DNA of 30,052 nt, taken from the IMG/VR virus record IMGVR_UViG_3300042321_001441, positions 1-30,052 of that record. One strand, written 5' to 3'. Numbering within the stretch: the stretch's first letter is position 1; each line of letters opens with the position of its first letter. Position numbers and translations under genes: made by a program. Shown piece by piece: positions 15,922 to 24,321 of this stretch. Origin of the DNA: a virus. Below the pieces are notes generated by a model. It did not search any database. It saw only the letters and a list, made by a program, of their open reading frames with translations, and was not told where the DNA came from.

Positions 15922-16428
15922 ATGGCCCAGATCCCCCGCGTACTGAAGAACTTCAGCCTGTTCGTCGATGGCCAGGGCCTGGCCGGCACCATCGACACCC
16001 TCACCCTGCCCACCCTCACCACCAAGATGGAGGAGTTCCGCGGCGGCGGCATGGACGCCCCTGTGGAGCTCGACATGGGGATGGAGAAGCTGGAGGGCAC
16101 CTTCGTGCTGTTCGAGTACAACCCCGACGTCATCGCCCTCTACGGCCTGGCATCGGCCAACACGCAGATGACCGCACGCGGCGCCATGCGTCGTGATGGC
16201 GAGGCCGCTGTGCCTGCCGTGGTCAACATGACCGGCGTAGTAAAGCAGGTGGAGAAGGGTGACTGGAAGGCCGGCGATCAGTCGAGCCCCACGTTCACCT
16301 ACGCCCTGCGCTACTACAAGCTCACCGTCGGTGGCCGCGAGCTGGTGGAGATCGACAAGGTGAACATGATCCGCCGGATCAATGGCGTGGACCAGCTGGC
16401 CACCATCCGCCAAGCAATCGGGGTCTAA
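15922..16428 (+). CDS. FII: Tail tube protein FII
   Basis: This 168-residue product matches P2 gpFII in length (172) and plan. It starts QIPRVLKNFSLFVDGQGLAG, then TLPTLTTKMEEFRGGGMDAP and ELDMGMEKLEG, followed by beta strands, with an end LVEIDKVNMIRRINGVDQL. Hexameric rings of this protein form the inner tube through which DNA is ejected. A GAGGA site lies 8 bases before ATG. The sheath-tube order and short gap are as in P2. The call is firm. Confidence 0.95.
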   Translation: MAQIPRVLKNFSLFVDGQGLAGTIDTLTLPTLTTKMEEFRGGGMDAPVELDMGMEKLEGTFVLFEYNPDVIALYGLASANTQMTARGAMRRDGEAAVPAVVNMTGVVKQVEKGDWKAGDQSSPTFTYALRYYKLTVGGRELVEIDKVNMIRRINGVDQLATIRQAIGV

Positions 16429-16431
16429 TCG

Positions 16432-16707
16432 ATGAGCAGCAAGAAGCGTCCTGAGGGCACCGCCAAGGTGGTCTTCGACTTCCCCGAGATGATCGGTGGT
16501 GTCGAGGTCGACTTCCTGGTGATGCGCCGGCCGAAGGTCCGCGATCGCGTTGAGGCGGCCAAGGCCAGCACCAACGAAGGCGAGCAGGCTGTCCATCTCA
16601 TCGCCAACCTCTGCGAGGTGCCGGTCGACGAGATCATGCAGCTTGACGACGCCAGCTGGAGCAAGCTGGAGGCCCAGGTCGTGGCTTTCAGAACGGCCAG
16701 GTCGTAG
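16432..16707 (+). CDS. E: Tail assembly chaperone E
   Basis: This 91-residue product, the same length as I recall for P2 gpE, has a strand-rich start (TAKVVFDFPEMIGGVEVDFLVM), a helix (DRVEAAKASTNEGEQAVHLIANL) and an end DEIMQLDDASWSKLEAQVVAF. This is a Phage_TAC-type chaperone that coats the tape measure protein during tail assembly. It lies between the tube and tape-measure genes, as expected. A second frame (E') overlaps its 3' end in the -1 register, suggesting a frameshifted longer form. Stop TAG is at 16705-16707. Confidence 0.85.
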   Translation: MSSKKRPEGTAKVVFDFPEMIGGVEVDFLVMRRPKVRDRVEAAKASTNEGEQAVHLIANLCEVPVDEIMQLDDASWSKLEAQVVAFRTARS

Positions 16708-16862
16708 CAGTGGAGTCCCTTCGCCGGGCCGTTGTAATCCTGGCGAAGGCGACTGGCTGGGGCCTGGCCGAGATCCTGGACATGGAGCTGGCCGACTTCT
16801 GGGCCTGGCTCGCATCCGCCCAGTCCGTACAGAATGAGATCGCGGAGGCGATGGGGACATGA
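16689..16862 (+). CDS. E': E' extension, likely made by -1 frameshifting as E+E'
   Basis: In the -1 frame relative to E, an ORF open from 16647 runs to TGA 16860-16862. After the overlap it reads QVVAVESLRRAVVILAKATG, then helices GLAEILDMELADFWAWLASA. This is a typical E' helix pair. If ribosomes slip back one base near CTTTC (16685-16689), the fused product is about 143 residues; I recall about 142 for P2 E+E'. No classic XXXYYYZ heptamer is visible, so slip site and efficiency are uncertain. GTG 16710 could give an independent start. The stop overlaps the tape-measure ATG (ATGA). Confidence 0.65.
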   Translation, partial: QNGQVVAVESLRRAVVILAKATGWGLAEILDMELADFWAWLASAQSVQNEIAEAMGT

Positions 16863-19225
16863 TCGGCGGCGGCGCGCAGAAGATCACGGTCGAGATCGGC
16901 GGCAAGATCGCCGCCAGTCTCGGCGCCAGCCTGCGCACTGCTCAGATGCAGGTGAGCGGCTTCGGGCGGAACGTGAACCGCACGATGAACGACGCGGCAA
17001 CCGCCGGCCGCAAGGGCTTCAAGGGCATGTTCGACAACGCCCTCTGGCAGCAAGCCGCTGTCGGCGCGGCTGGCATTGGCGTGGCCCTTGGCGCCAGCAT
17101 CCGCCAGGCGGCATCCTTCGAGCTGATCCTGAGCGACATCGGCAAGACCGCCAACATCGGCCAGGGTGAGCTGAAGGCGCTGTCTGGCGAGCTGCTCCGG
17201 CTGAGCAGCCGCAACCTCACCAACCTGGCGCCGGAGAAGCTGGCGGCCGGCATCCAGGATCTGGTTGCCCAGGGCCTGGAGCTGAAGGATGCCGTCGCCT
17301 CGATGGAGTCGCTGGGCAAGGTGGCGACCGCCACCAACTCCGACCTGCTCGACGTCACCAAGACCGGCTTCCAGCTGCAGAACGCGCTGAAGATCCGCCC
17401 GACCGAGCTCAAGGCCACCTTTGATGCGCTGGCATTCGCCGGCAAGCAGGGCGCGTTCGAGCTGCGGGACATGGCGCAGTTCATGCCCACCATCGCCGCG
17501 GCCGCCGGCAGCCTCGGCATCCAGGGCCAGAAGGGCGCCGTGTCGCTGGCGGCCATGATGCAGATGGTGCGCAAGGATGCGCCCGACGCTGGCCAGGCTG
17601 CCACCCGCCTCACCGACGCCATGCTGAAGCTGACCGCACCCGATGCAGTCAAGCGCTTCTCCAAGTTCGGCGTCGACATCGAGAAGGTCCTGAACGACGC
17701 CAAGGCCAAGGGCATCAACCCGATGGAGGCTGCCCTCGACCAGCTGCAGAAGGTGACCGGCGGCGACGTCTTCAAGCTCAGCCAGATCTTCGGCGACAAG
17801 GAGGCCAAGCTGGCCCTGATGTCGCTAATGAAGTACCGCAAGGAGTACGAGAAGCTGAAGGCCGACGCTGGCGGCGCGGCCGCAGCCGGCACTGTCGACA
17901 AGGACTTCCAGCGCAGCCTGGCCACCTTCCAGGGCACGCTGACCAGCTTCCAGAACTCAGCCCAGCGTCTGGGCATCGCCGTCGGCAACGCCCTCCTACC
18001 GCCCCTCACCCGGATGGCGGAAGTGATCACGCCGATCGCGGAGGGGATCGCCTCCTGGGTCGCGGCCAACCCTGGCCTGGCCACCGGCATCACCGTCATC
18101 GGCGCCGGCCTGGCCGGCCTGGTCGTCGCCCTGCCCATCATCGCCGGGGTGGTCTCCGCCATCGGCACGATCGGCACGGCCCTCGGCGCAGCGGCTGCAG
18201 CCTTCCCCGCCCTGGCCGGCATCGGCACCGTGCTGGCGGTGGCCGCCGGGCCCATCGCCGCGATCGTCGCCGGCGTGATCGGCATCGGCGCTGCCTTCAC
18301 CTTCGCCTATCAGAAGGTGGACTGGTTCCGTGCTGGCGTCGACGCGGCACTGGCCGGCATCGGCGCCACCTTCGCCAGCTTCATCGGTGTGCTCAGGGGC
18401 GCCTGGAGCGTGCTGGTCGGCGTGTTCACCGGCGACACCCAGAAGATCCAGGCCGGCTTCGGCCAGATGATCGCTGGCGTCCAGGGCATGTTCAGCTCCT
18501 GGTACGGCTGGATGACCTCCCTGTTCCAGCGGCTGATCTCCCAGCTGATCCAAGGGTTCGCCCGCTTCGGCCCCGGCATCCTGGCGCTGATCTCTCCCAT
18601 CCCCGGGCAGATCATCAACCTGTTCACCAGCTCGGGCATCGGGCAGCGGATCATCGGCACGATCCTCGACGGCCTCAAGGCCAGGGCCGGCGCCCTGTTC
18701 TCCTGGGTCGGCGGCGCGATCTCCCGCATCGGCTCGATGGTCGGCGGTGGCGGGGGCGGCGAGAGCTCCGGCGGCGGGGCAGCGGCCACCCCACCCGGCC
18801 GGGCGATGGGCGGGCCCGTGCGCGCGGGCTTCCCCTACATCGTCGGGGAGCGCCGCCGGGAGCTGTTCGTGCCCGGCTTCGATGGGGCGATCATCCCCCG
18901 CATCGCCCGGCCGATTACAGCCGGCGCCATGGCAGCCATCATGGCGACCGGCCAGCCGGCCATGGCCGCGCCCTCGGCCGCGCAGCAGGCCTTCACCCCA
19001 GCGCCCATCCAGGCGCCCTCGGCCGCGCAGCAGGCCTTCACCCCAGCGCCCATCCAGGCGCCCTCGGCCCGCCGCGCTGCGGCACCGATCACCGTCCATG
19101 CCCCCGTCACCATCAACGTGGGCGCGACGGCCGATGCAATGGAGATCAGCCGCCAGGTGCAGCTCGCCTTCGTCGACATCCAGCGCGAGATTGAATCCGC
19201 TCACCGGGTGCTGCTGAATGACTAG
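16859..19225 (+). CDS. T: Tail tape measure protein T
   Basis: This 788-residue protein starts at the ATG overlapping the E' stop. Residues ~60-390 form the TP901-type core (LILSDIGKTANIGQGELKAL, MQMVRKDAPDAGQAATRLTD, KGINPMEAALDQLQKVTGG). Residues ~400-490 are long hydrophobic Gly/Ala segments (GLATGITVIGAGLAGLVV, GIGTVLAVAAGPIAAIVAG), probably for membrane passage. A Gly/Ser-rich linker leads to the typical C-terminal MGGPVRAGFPYIVGERRREL motif. Two 15-residue repeats occur at 705-734. It sets tail length and is ejected with the DNA. It overlaps U by 8 bases. Confidence 0.93.
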   Translation: MIGGGAQKITVEIGGKIAASLGASLRTAQMQVSGFGRNVNRTMNDAATAGRKGFKGMFDNALWQQAAVGAAGIGVALGASIRQAASFELILSDIGKTANIGQGELKALSGELLRLSSRNLTNLAPEKLAAGIQDLVAQGLELKDAVASMESLGKVATATNSDLLDVTKTGFQLQNALKIRPTELKATFDALAFAGKQGAFELRDMAQFMPTIAAAAGSLGIQGQKGAVSLAAMMQMVRKDAPDAGQAATRLTDAMLKLTAPDAVKRFSKFGVDIEKVLNDAKAKGINPMEAALDQLQKVTGGDVFKLSQIFGDKEAKLALMSLMKYRKEYEKLKADAGGAAAAGTVDKDFQRSLATFQGTLTSFQNSAQRLGIAVGNALLPPLTRMAEVITPIAEGIASWVAANPGLATGITVIGAGLAGLVVALPIIAGVVSAIGTIGTALGAAAAAFPALAGIGTVLAVAAGPIAAIVAGVIGIGAAFTFAYQKVDWFRAGVDAALAGIGATFASFIGVLRGAWSVLVGVFTGDTQKIQAGFGQMIAGVQGMFSSWYGWMTSLFQRLISQLIQGFARFGPGILALISPIPGQIINLFTSSGIGQRIIGTILDGLKARAGALFSWVGGAISRIGSMVGGGGGGESSGGGAAATPPGRAMGGPVRAGFPYIVGERRRELFVPGFDGAIIPRIARPITAGAMAAIMATGQPAMAAPSAAQQAFTPAPIQAPSAAQQAFTPAPIQAPSARRAAAPITVHAPVTINVGATADAMEISRQVQLAFVDIQREIESAHRVLLND
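18971..19060 (+). repeat. Perfect 45-bp tandem repeat inside the tape measure gene
   Basis: Two identical 45-bp units (18971-19015 and 19016-19060) encode PSAAQQAFTPAPIQA twice, followed by the first 9 bases of a third copy. The reading frame is kept, so copy number could change without breaking the protein. Confidence 0.95.
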
Positions 19226-20189
19226 CCTCCCGCTCTATCAGCTGGGCTCGTTCCAGTTCAACCTGCCGAACGGCTCACCCCAGACCGTCGATCGCAACGA
19301 CGCCTACCGCTGGGAGCAGCAGGACCGCCTGCTGCGCGAACCAGCCAACCAGTGGCTGGGCCCCGGCACCAAGGAGATCACCCTCGATGGCGTGCTCTAC
19401 CCCGGGTTCTCCGGCCGCCAGGGCACGATGCAAACCCTGCGCGATATGGCCGAGCGCGGCGAGCCCTACATGCTGAACGACGGCCGCGGCCGGGTGCTTG
19501 GACGGTGGTGCATCGTCTCGATCCGCGAGGGCCGGTCGCTGTTCGTTGCTGGTGGTGACGCCCGCCAGATCGACTTCTCCATCCGCCTGGTGCGCTACGG
19601 CGAGGACAACCCAGGCGCCAAGGGTTCGCCGCTCAGCGTCACCGCCCTGGTCAAGGCCGCGGCCACACCCACCACCAACTTCACCGCAGCAGGGTCAGCC
19701 TTCAACTCGCTCGACTGGGCGCAGAGCTTCCAGTGGCAGGGCCTCACCCAGCAGGCGACGCAGCAGGCCGGCTTCAACCTGGGCCAGCTGGCGGCGATCG
19801 GCGGCACCGGCACCACCCCCGGCAGCCAGGTGAACACCGTGCTGCGCACCTTCGGGCTGAATGGCTTTACCCCGCAGGCGGCGATCGGCTGGGAGTCGCT
19901 CGGCTTCGATCCGGTCAACATCGCTCAGGCATTCGCAACCGGCCGTGGCGCTGCAGCGATGGCGGCAGTGCTGGAGCCGCTTCGTGTCCTCGGAATCGAC
20001 AGCCTGACAGCGGCTGGAGTTGTGCCGCCGCAGGACGCCAACGCTATGCGCTCCCTGCTTCAGCGTGCGGCTACACTGGGTTCGATCCTCGACATCGATC
20101 CAGCTGTTACTAACGTCGTGCGTGAACTTGCGACGCTACGAGCACCTTTTGTCGATGATCTTTTCGATCCTGGAGTGTTCTTCGAATGA
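19218..20189 (+). CDS. U: Tail protein U with a long C-terminal extension
   Basis: Residues ~1-140 match P2 gpU: LYQLGSFQFNLPNGSPQTVD, the WEQQDRLLREPANQWLGPGT stretch, EITLDGVLYPGFSGR, RGRVLGRWCIVSI and the ending DARQIDFSIRLVRYGED. P2 gpU is about 159 residues; this protein has 323. Residues ~150-323 are an extra, mostly helical region with two related FGLNGFTPQAAIGWESLGF/LGIDSLTAAGVVPPQDA segments. gpU sits at the baseplate-proximal tail end. The extension may bind the large tailspike whose gene overlaps it by four bases (ATGA). Confidence 0.85.
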   Translation: MTSLPLYQLGSFQFNLPNGSPQTVDRNDAYRWEQQDRLLREPANQWLGPGTKEITLDGVLYPGFSGRQGTMQTLRDMAERGEPYMLNDGRGRVLGRWCIVSIREGRSLFVAGGDARQIDFSIRLVRYGEDNPGAKGSPLSVTALVKAAATPTTNFTAAGSAFNSLDWAQSFQWQGLTQQATQQAGFNLGQLAAIGGTGTTPGSQVNTVLRTFGLNGFTPQAAIGWESLGFDPVNIAQAFATGRGAAAMAAVLEPLRVLGIDSLTAAGVVPPQDANAMRSLLQRAATLGSILDIDPAVTNVVRELATLRAPFVDDLFDPGVFFE

Positions 20190-23100
20190 ATCTGAATCTG
20201 ATTCGGCGATCAACAAAAGGATCGCGCCTTACCGCTGCCGACTACGACACCAACCTCGACAAGATCGAGCAGGCGATAGGCGATGTTGAGCAGCAGCCGG
20301 GGCCCCCTGGCGACCCAGGTGAGCCCGGCCCCCCTGGTCGGGACATCGAGCTGCGCAACAGCATCACGCACATCCAGTGGCGCTACGTCGGAGACGCCAC
20401 CTGGACCAACCTCGTCGCGCTCAGCTCGCTCATTGGCCCTGAAGGTAACCCTGGCCAGCAAGGGGCGCCCGGCCGGGACATCCAGCTGCAGGCTGGCGCC
20501 ACCCACATCCAATGGCGCTACGTGGGCGACACCACCTGGCTGAACCTGGTGGCCTTGAGTGCGATCACTGGCCCTCCAGGCCCCGCACCGGCGGTGCTGC
20601 GGTTCACCTCCGCCGTGACCGGGCGATCGCTTCAGCCGGGCCAAGTCAGTGAGGTTGTGATTCCAGCAGCTGGCGTCGCCCTGGCTGATTTCGTCGACCG
20701 GGCCTCCTACTCGGCGCTGCTGCCCACTGCCGTCAAGGTCGCCTATCAGTGCCTCATTGATCAGGTGCTGGTCTCGTTCCGCAACGTGAGCTCAGTGGTC
20801 ACCTTCGTGCCAGCTGGTGTGGTCACCGTCGAGGTGGTCGAGAACACTGGCACGCTTCCCGAGCCTCCTGTAGAGCCCGAGGAGCCGGAGGAGCCGGAGG
20901 AACCCGAGGAGCCTGAGGAGCCTGAGGAGCCGGAGCCCGAAGCCGAGCCTGACACCAGCATCGTGGAGCCGTTCACCACTCAGCAGTCCGCGACCGACAA
21001 CGGCTGGACAGGAGTTGGCAATGCCGCGACCGGTCACTCGTTCGGGTGGCAGAACTCCAGCGCGGTCAGCGGCACGGCCGGCGCTGCAGGTGGTGTGTTC
21101 GCGCGCAGCTCCGCCTTCGCCTATTACGCCGACACCAACATCGCTGCCGTCACCCGCGCCAACACCCTGCGGCTGGCGGGCAGCTTCCGCCTCTCGAACG
21201 TGGACTTCGATGGGTCGTTCTACCTGGGCTACTTCAACCCAGCCACGCTCGTCTCCGGCTCACCCCCGACCCAGTTCCTGGGCATCGAGTTCGCTGAGCC
21301 CAGCGGCGGCGCATCCAACCCATTCCGCGGCATCGTCAAGGTGCTCGGCACTGGTGGCATAGCAGGCCCTGTGATCAACCTGGCCCAGAACACCACGCAC
21401 AGCGTTGACCTGCTCTGGACCGGCCGAGCTGATGGCTCAGGCACCCTGGTCGGCACACTCGCCGGCCAGGCCGTCAACCTGTCGATCGCTGCCGGCGCTG
21501 CCACCTTCACCGCCTTTGGCCTGCTGGTCGGCGGCATGGGCACGGCCAACGCTGGGGTGCAGACCGGCACCTGTCTGTTCGATGACCTCCGGTATCGCAA
21601 CGGCTCTGAGGGTGTGACGCCTCCGCCTCCTCCGCCGGCAGTGGGAGCAATCCCGCTGCCCGATGCCATCGTCCCCTCCCAGGTGTTCGACGCTAAGGCC
21701 TACGGCGCAGTGGGCAATGGCGTCACGAACGACACCAAGGCGGTGCAGGATTGCATCAATGCTGCACGGGCCGCCGGCAATGGCGCCCTCGCTTACTTCC
21801 CGAAGGGCAACTATCTCGTCACCCAAACCATTCTGGCCCTTTCTGGGAATTACTCGATTGGTGGCGCTGGCGCGTACCTGTCAAGCATTCAAGGGTCTGG
21901 CGAGAATCTCAGCCCAGTGCTGCTCATCACTGATCCTCAGAATGTTCGAGTCGAGTTCATCGACATCAGGCACAAGAGTAATCAGCTGTCCCTTGCTGTG
22001 CGCCAGGAGAGCAGTAACGGCACCACCCCTTCGCGCATTCACTACGACACTGTGCTGTTCAACGGGTGGGGCAGCGAGTTCGTCAACGCCTCAGACAACA
22101 CCACCTATGGCTTTACTGGCACCCGTGGCATGGCATTCGAGGCCAGGAACCTCAACGCCAGCTCAGTGCTGACGGCCACCTACTTGCTAACTCAGACCAA
22201 GGGGGCGAGCTTCGACAACTGCTCCAACGCCCGGATCCTGCTGACCACGCACGGTCAACAGGGATGGGGCGCCGTGCGGGTCCGGGGCCAGCAGGCCTGG
22301 CGCAATGGTTTCTTCGGGATGATCAACGGCTACACCACCCTGCGGGTGGAGGACAATCACTCCGTCGTCGTCAGCGACGGTTACATCGAGCAGTTGCGGA
22401 CGGCCAACACCAGCGACGACAAGCGCCTCTCTACCCCCTACCTGGTGCTGTCTGGCTCGTCTGCGTTGCCCGAGGGGCGCGTCACCGTCAGCGCCTGCCG
22501 TGTTGATGGCGCCGGAACGGACAGCGGCAAAACCACCACGTCGACGCCGCCTTACGAGACCTACATCACGACGAACAACTATCGCGGCACCCTCGCGCAT
22601 GTGCTCTCGAAGTACAACATCCCCAACCCGAACGGCGACCCGAACGGCGACCCGAACAAGACCGCCTATAAGACGGTCTGCTCAGGCACCACGCCGATCA
22701 ACGTGCTGCTCATGGGCAACACCTACACGCAGGGTGATCAGGCCGCCAAACCCGTGATCGAAGGCGGCGCCAACGTCTCGCGCCACATGCTGGCGAACTG
22801 GAATCCAGGCGCTACGGTTGCGGCCAGCAAGGTTGTCCCCGATGTCACCAATGGTGACACCCTCACGCTGGCAGCGCGGGCCCTCAATGATTTCCGCGAG
22901 CTGGGCCGCCTCGATCTGCTGCTGAACAAGAACATCGAGGCCAACACCTTTCCGCTGCCCACTAGCCAGCAGCTCATCACCCCGACGACACCAGCGGCCA
23001 TGCTGCCGGTGCTGGCGTGGCAGCCGCGCTCCGACTGGCTCAACGTCAAGAACCTGCCCTCCAGCGTGAATGGAGGCGTGGATGCGGTCGGCGATGGGGT

Positions 23101-24109
23101 TGCGGATGACACCGCGGCGATCCTGGCCGCCTGCAATGCCGTGAGGGAGGCGAGCTCGCAGTGGAGCACCGTCTACTTCCCGCCCGGCACCTACAAGATC
23201 ACCAGCACCATCCATCCCACCCAAGGCCTCAGCACAACTGTCCCCACAAGGGTCAACATCCGTGGCCACGGGGCAGACACCATCATTGAGTGGCACGGCA
23301 GCGGTGGCGGGACCATGTTCCGCTCCAACTCCAACGGCGTCAGCTCGTCCATCGGAATCATCTGGAACGGCCGGAACGTTGCCGCACGCGGCTTCATCCA
23401 TCACACCGAGAACGGCCGCGCTGAGTCGAAGTTCCTCCATATGTACGAGGCCTTCATCAACTGCACCGCAGAAGGCAGCGGCACGGTTCAGAACAGGGCC
23501 AACGATGCCATGCACCTGGAATCCTCCGCCTATCGCAACTGCGTCTTCATCAACGCTGGCAACGCACTGGTGGTCTGGCGGTCCAACGACTTCATGATCA
23601 ACGTCGATGGCTGCCTCTTCTATGACAACACCGTGGGCGTCTACACCCGCCTGGGCCAGGCGCTGATCCGCAACTGCCGCTTCTTCCGCAGCAGCGAGCT
23701 CGACATCAAGGAAGATGAGACCGGGCCCAACCAGTCCATCCGCCGCTGCAGTTCCGTCGGCTCCGGGGCGTTCTACCTGCGCAACGCCGCAGAGCTGACC
23801 CGCCCCAGGGGCCGGAACATCACCATCCAGGACGTCTACGTCTCCGGCTGGACCAACACCGGCTGGGCTATCCGCAGCACGGCAGTCAACGCCCAGAGCT
23901 ACGACCCGATGCTCATCTTCGATGCAGTGTTCGTCAACGGCCCATCGGCCACGCCACCCATCCTGCTCAACCGTCCTGTCCAGGCCCTGCACTCCAACAA
24001 CAGCTGGACCCACAACGGGGTCACCAAGACGGGCGCCGACCTGTTCAACAGCACAGACGGCTTCACGACCAATCTCGTCGCTATCCCGGTCATTGCACCT
24101 GGCACCTGA
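20186..24109 (+). CDS. Large tailspike / fibre with collagen-like stalk and two beta-helix (pectate lyase-like) domains
   Basis: The 1307-residue product begins with a basic anchor (NLIRRSTKGSRLTAADYD). Two collagen-like Gly-Pro blocks follow (~38-52 and ~84-97). Each is followed by a THIQWRYVGDxTWxNLVALS repeat common in fibres. A PEE repeat stalk lies at 230-251. A LamG/concanavalin-like domain spans ~255-475. Two domains of Pectate_lyase_3 type follow: the first at ~495-940 starts FDAKAYGAVGNGVTNDTKAV, the second at ~953-1300 starts near GVDAVGDGVADDTAAILAA and contains STVYFPPGTYKITSTI. It probably binds or cleaves capsule or LPS glycan, but catalytic residues cannot be named. Placement between U and X is unusual. 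Confidence 0.85.
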   Translation: MNLNLIRRSTKGSRLTAADYDTNLDKIEQAIGDVEQQPGPPGDPGEPGPPGRDIELRNSITHIQWRYVGDATWTNLVALSSLIGPEGNPGQQGAPGRDIQLQAGATHIQWRYVGDTTWLNLVALSAITGPPGPAPAVLRFTSAVTGRSLQPGQVSEVVIPAAGVALADFVDRASYSALLPTAVKVAYQCLIDQVLVSFRNVSSVVTFVPAGVVTVEVVENTGTLPEPPVEPEEPEEPEEPEEPEEPEEPEPEAEPDTSIVEPFTTQQSATDNGWTGVGNAATGHSFGWQNSSAVSGTAGAAGGVFARSSAFAYYADTNIAAVTRANTLRLAGSFRLSNVDFDGSFYLGYFNPATLVSGSPPTQFLGIEFAEPSGGASNPFRGIVKVLGTGGIAGPVINLAQNTTHSVDLLWTGRADGSGTLVGTLAGQAVNLSIAAGAATFTAFGLLVGGMGTANAGVQTGTCLFDDLRYRNGSEGVTPPPPPPAVGAIPLPDAIVPSQVFDAKAYGAVGNGVTNDTKAVQDCINAARAAGNGALAYFPKGNYLVTQTILALSGNYSIGGAGAYLSSIQGSGENLSPVLLITDPQNVRVEFIDIRHKSNQLSLAVRQESSNGTTPSRIHYDTVLFNGWGSEFVNASDNTTYGFTGTRGMAFEARNLNASSVLTATYLLTQTKGASFDNCSNARILLTTHGQQGWGAVRVRGQQAWRNGFFGMINGYTTLRVEDNHSVVVSDGYIEQLRTANTSDDKRLSTPYLVLSGSSALPEGRVTVSACRVDGAGTDSGKTTTSTPPYETYITTNNYRGTLAHVLSKYNIPNPNGDPNGDPNKTAYKTVCSGTTPINVLLMGNTYTQGDQAAKPVIEGGANVSRHMLANWNPGATVAASKVVPDVTNGDTLTLAARALNDFRELGRLDLLLNKNIEANTFPLPTSQQLITPTTPAAMLPVLAWQPRSDWLNVKNLPSSVNGGVDAVGDGVADDTAAILAACNAVREASSQWSTVYFPPGTYKITSTIHPTQGLSTTVPTRVNIRGHGADTIIEWHGSGGGTMFRSNSNGVSSSIGIIWNGRNVAARGFIHHTENGRAESKFLHMYEAFINCTAEGSGTVQNRANDAMHLESSAYRNCVFINAGNALVVWRSNDFMINVDGCLFYDNTVGVYTRLGQALIRNCRFFRSSELDIKEDETGPNQSIRRCSSVGSGAFYLRNAAELTRPRGRNITIQDVYVSGWTNTGWAIRSTAVNAQSYDPMLIFDAVFVNGPSATPPILLNRPVQALHSNNSWTHNGVTKTGADLFNSTDGFTTNLVAIPVIAPGT
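20873..20938 (+). repeat. Pro-Glu-Glu codon repeat in the tailspike stalk
   Basis: About seven near-identical GAGGAGCC(G/T) units encode a PEE run (residues ~230-251). The synonymous changes between units suggest the run is old enough to have drifted, or is kept at the protein level. It forms a stiff acidic spacer between the collagen-like part and the LamG-like domain. Confidence 0.85.
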
Positions 24110-24321
24110 TGAGCCAGCTCTACGTCACCCGCCAGTTCGATGAGCTCGACCTGATCTGCTGGCGGTATTACGGCCGGACCCAGCAGACCGTCGAGGCGGT
24201 AATGGTGGCCAACCCCAACCTGGCGGACCTGATGCCGGTGCTGCCCGAGGGGCTGACCATCCAGCTGCCTGATCTGCCCGACCCCGAGACCACCACCACC
24301 CTCAGGATCTGGGATCCATGA
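24109..24321 (+). CDS. X: Tail protein X (LysM-like)
   Basis: This 70-residue product matches P2 gpX in size (67) and pattern: YVTRQFDELDLICWRYYG, then VEAVMVANPNLADLMPVLPE and the strand GLTIQLPDLP. The LysM-like fold is thought to connect hub proteins and help baseplate assembly. It is coupled to the tailspike (TGATG) and to D (ATGA). The conserved 'D-LDxICWRYYG' opening makes the call firm, although it stands behind a large inserted gene. Confidence 0.93.
   Translation: MSQLYVTRQFDELDLICWRYYGRTQQTVEAVMVANPNLADLMPVLPEGLTIQLPDLPDPETTTTLRIWDP

Noticed and set aside
22682-24013. A 443-residue minus-strand frame over the tailspike
   Set aside because: The plus-strand tailspike is clearly coding with recognisable domains. 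The minus frame is rich in Val/Gly/Asp and fits no family.
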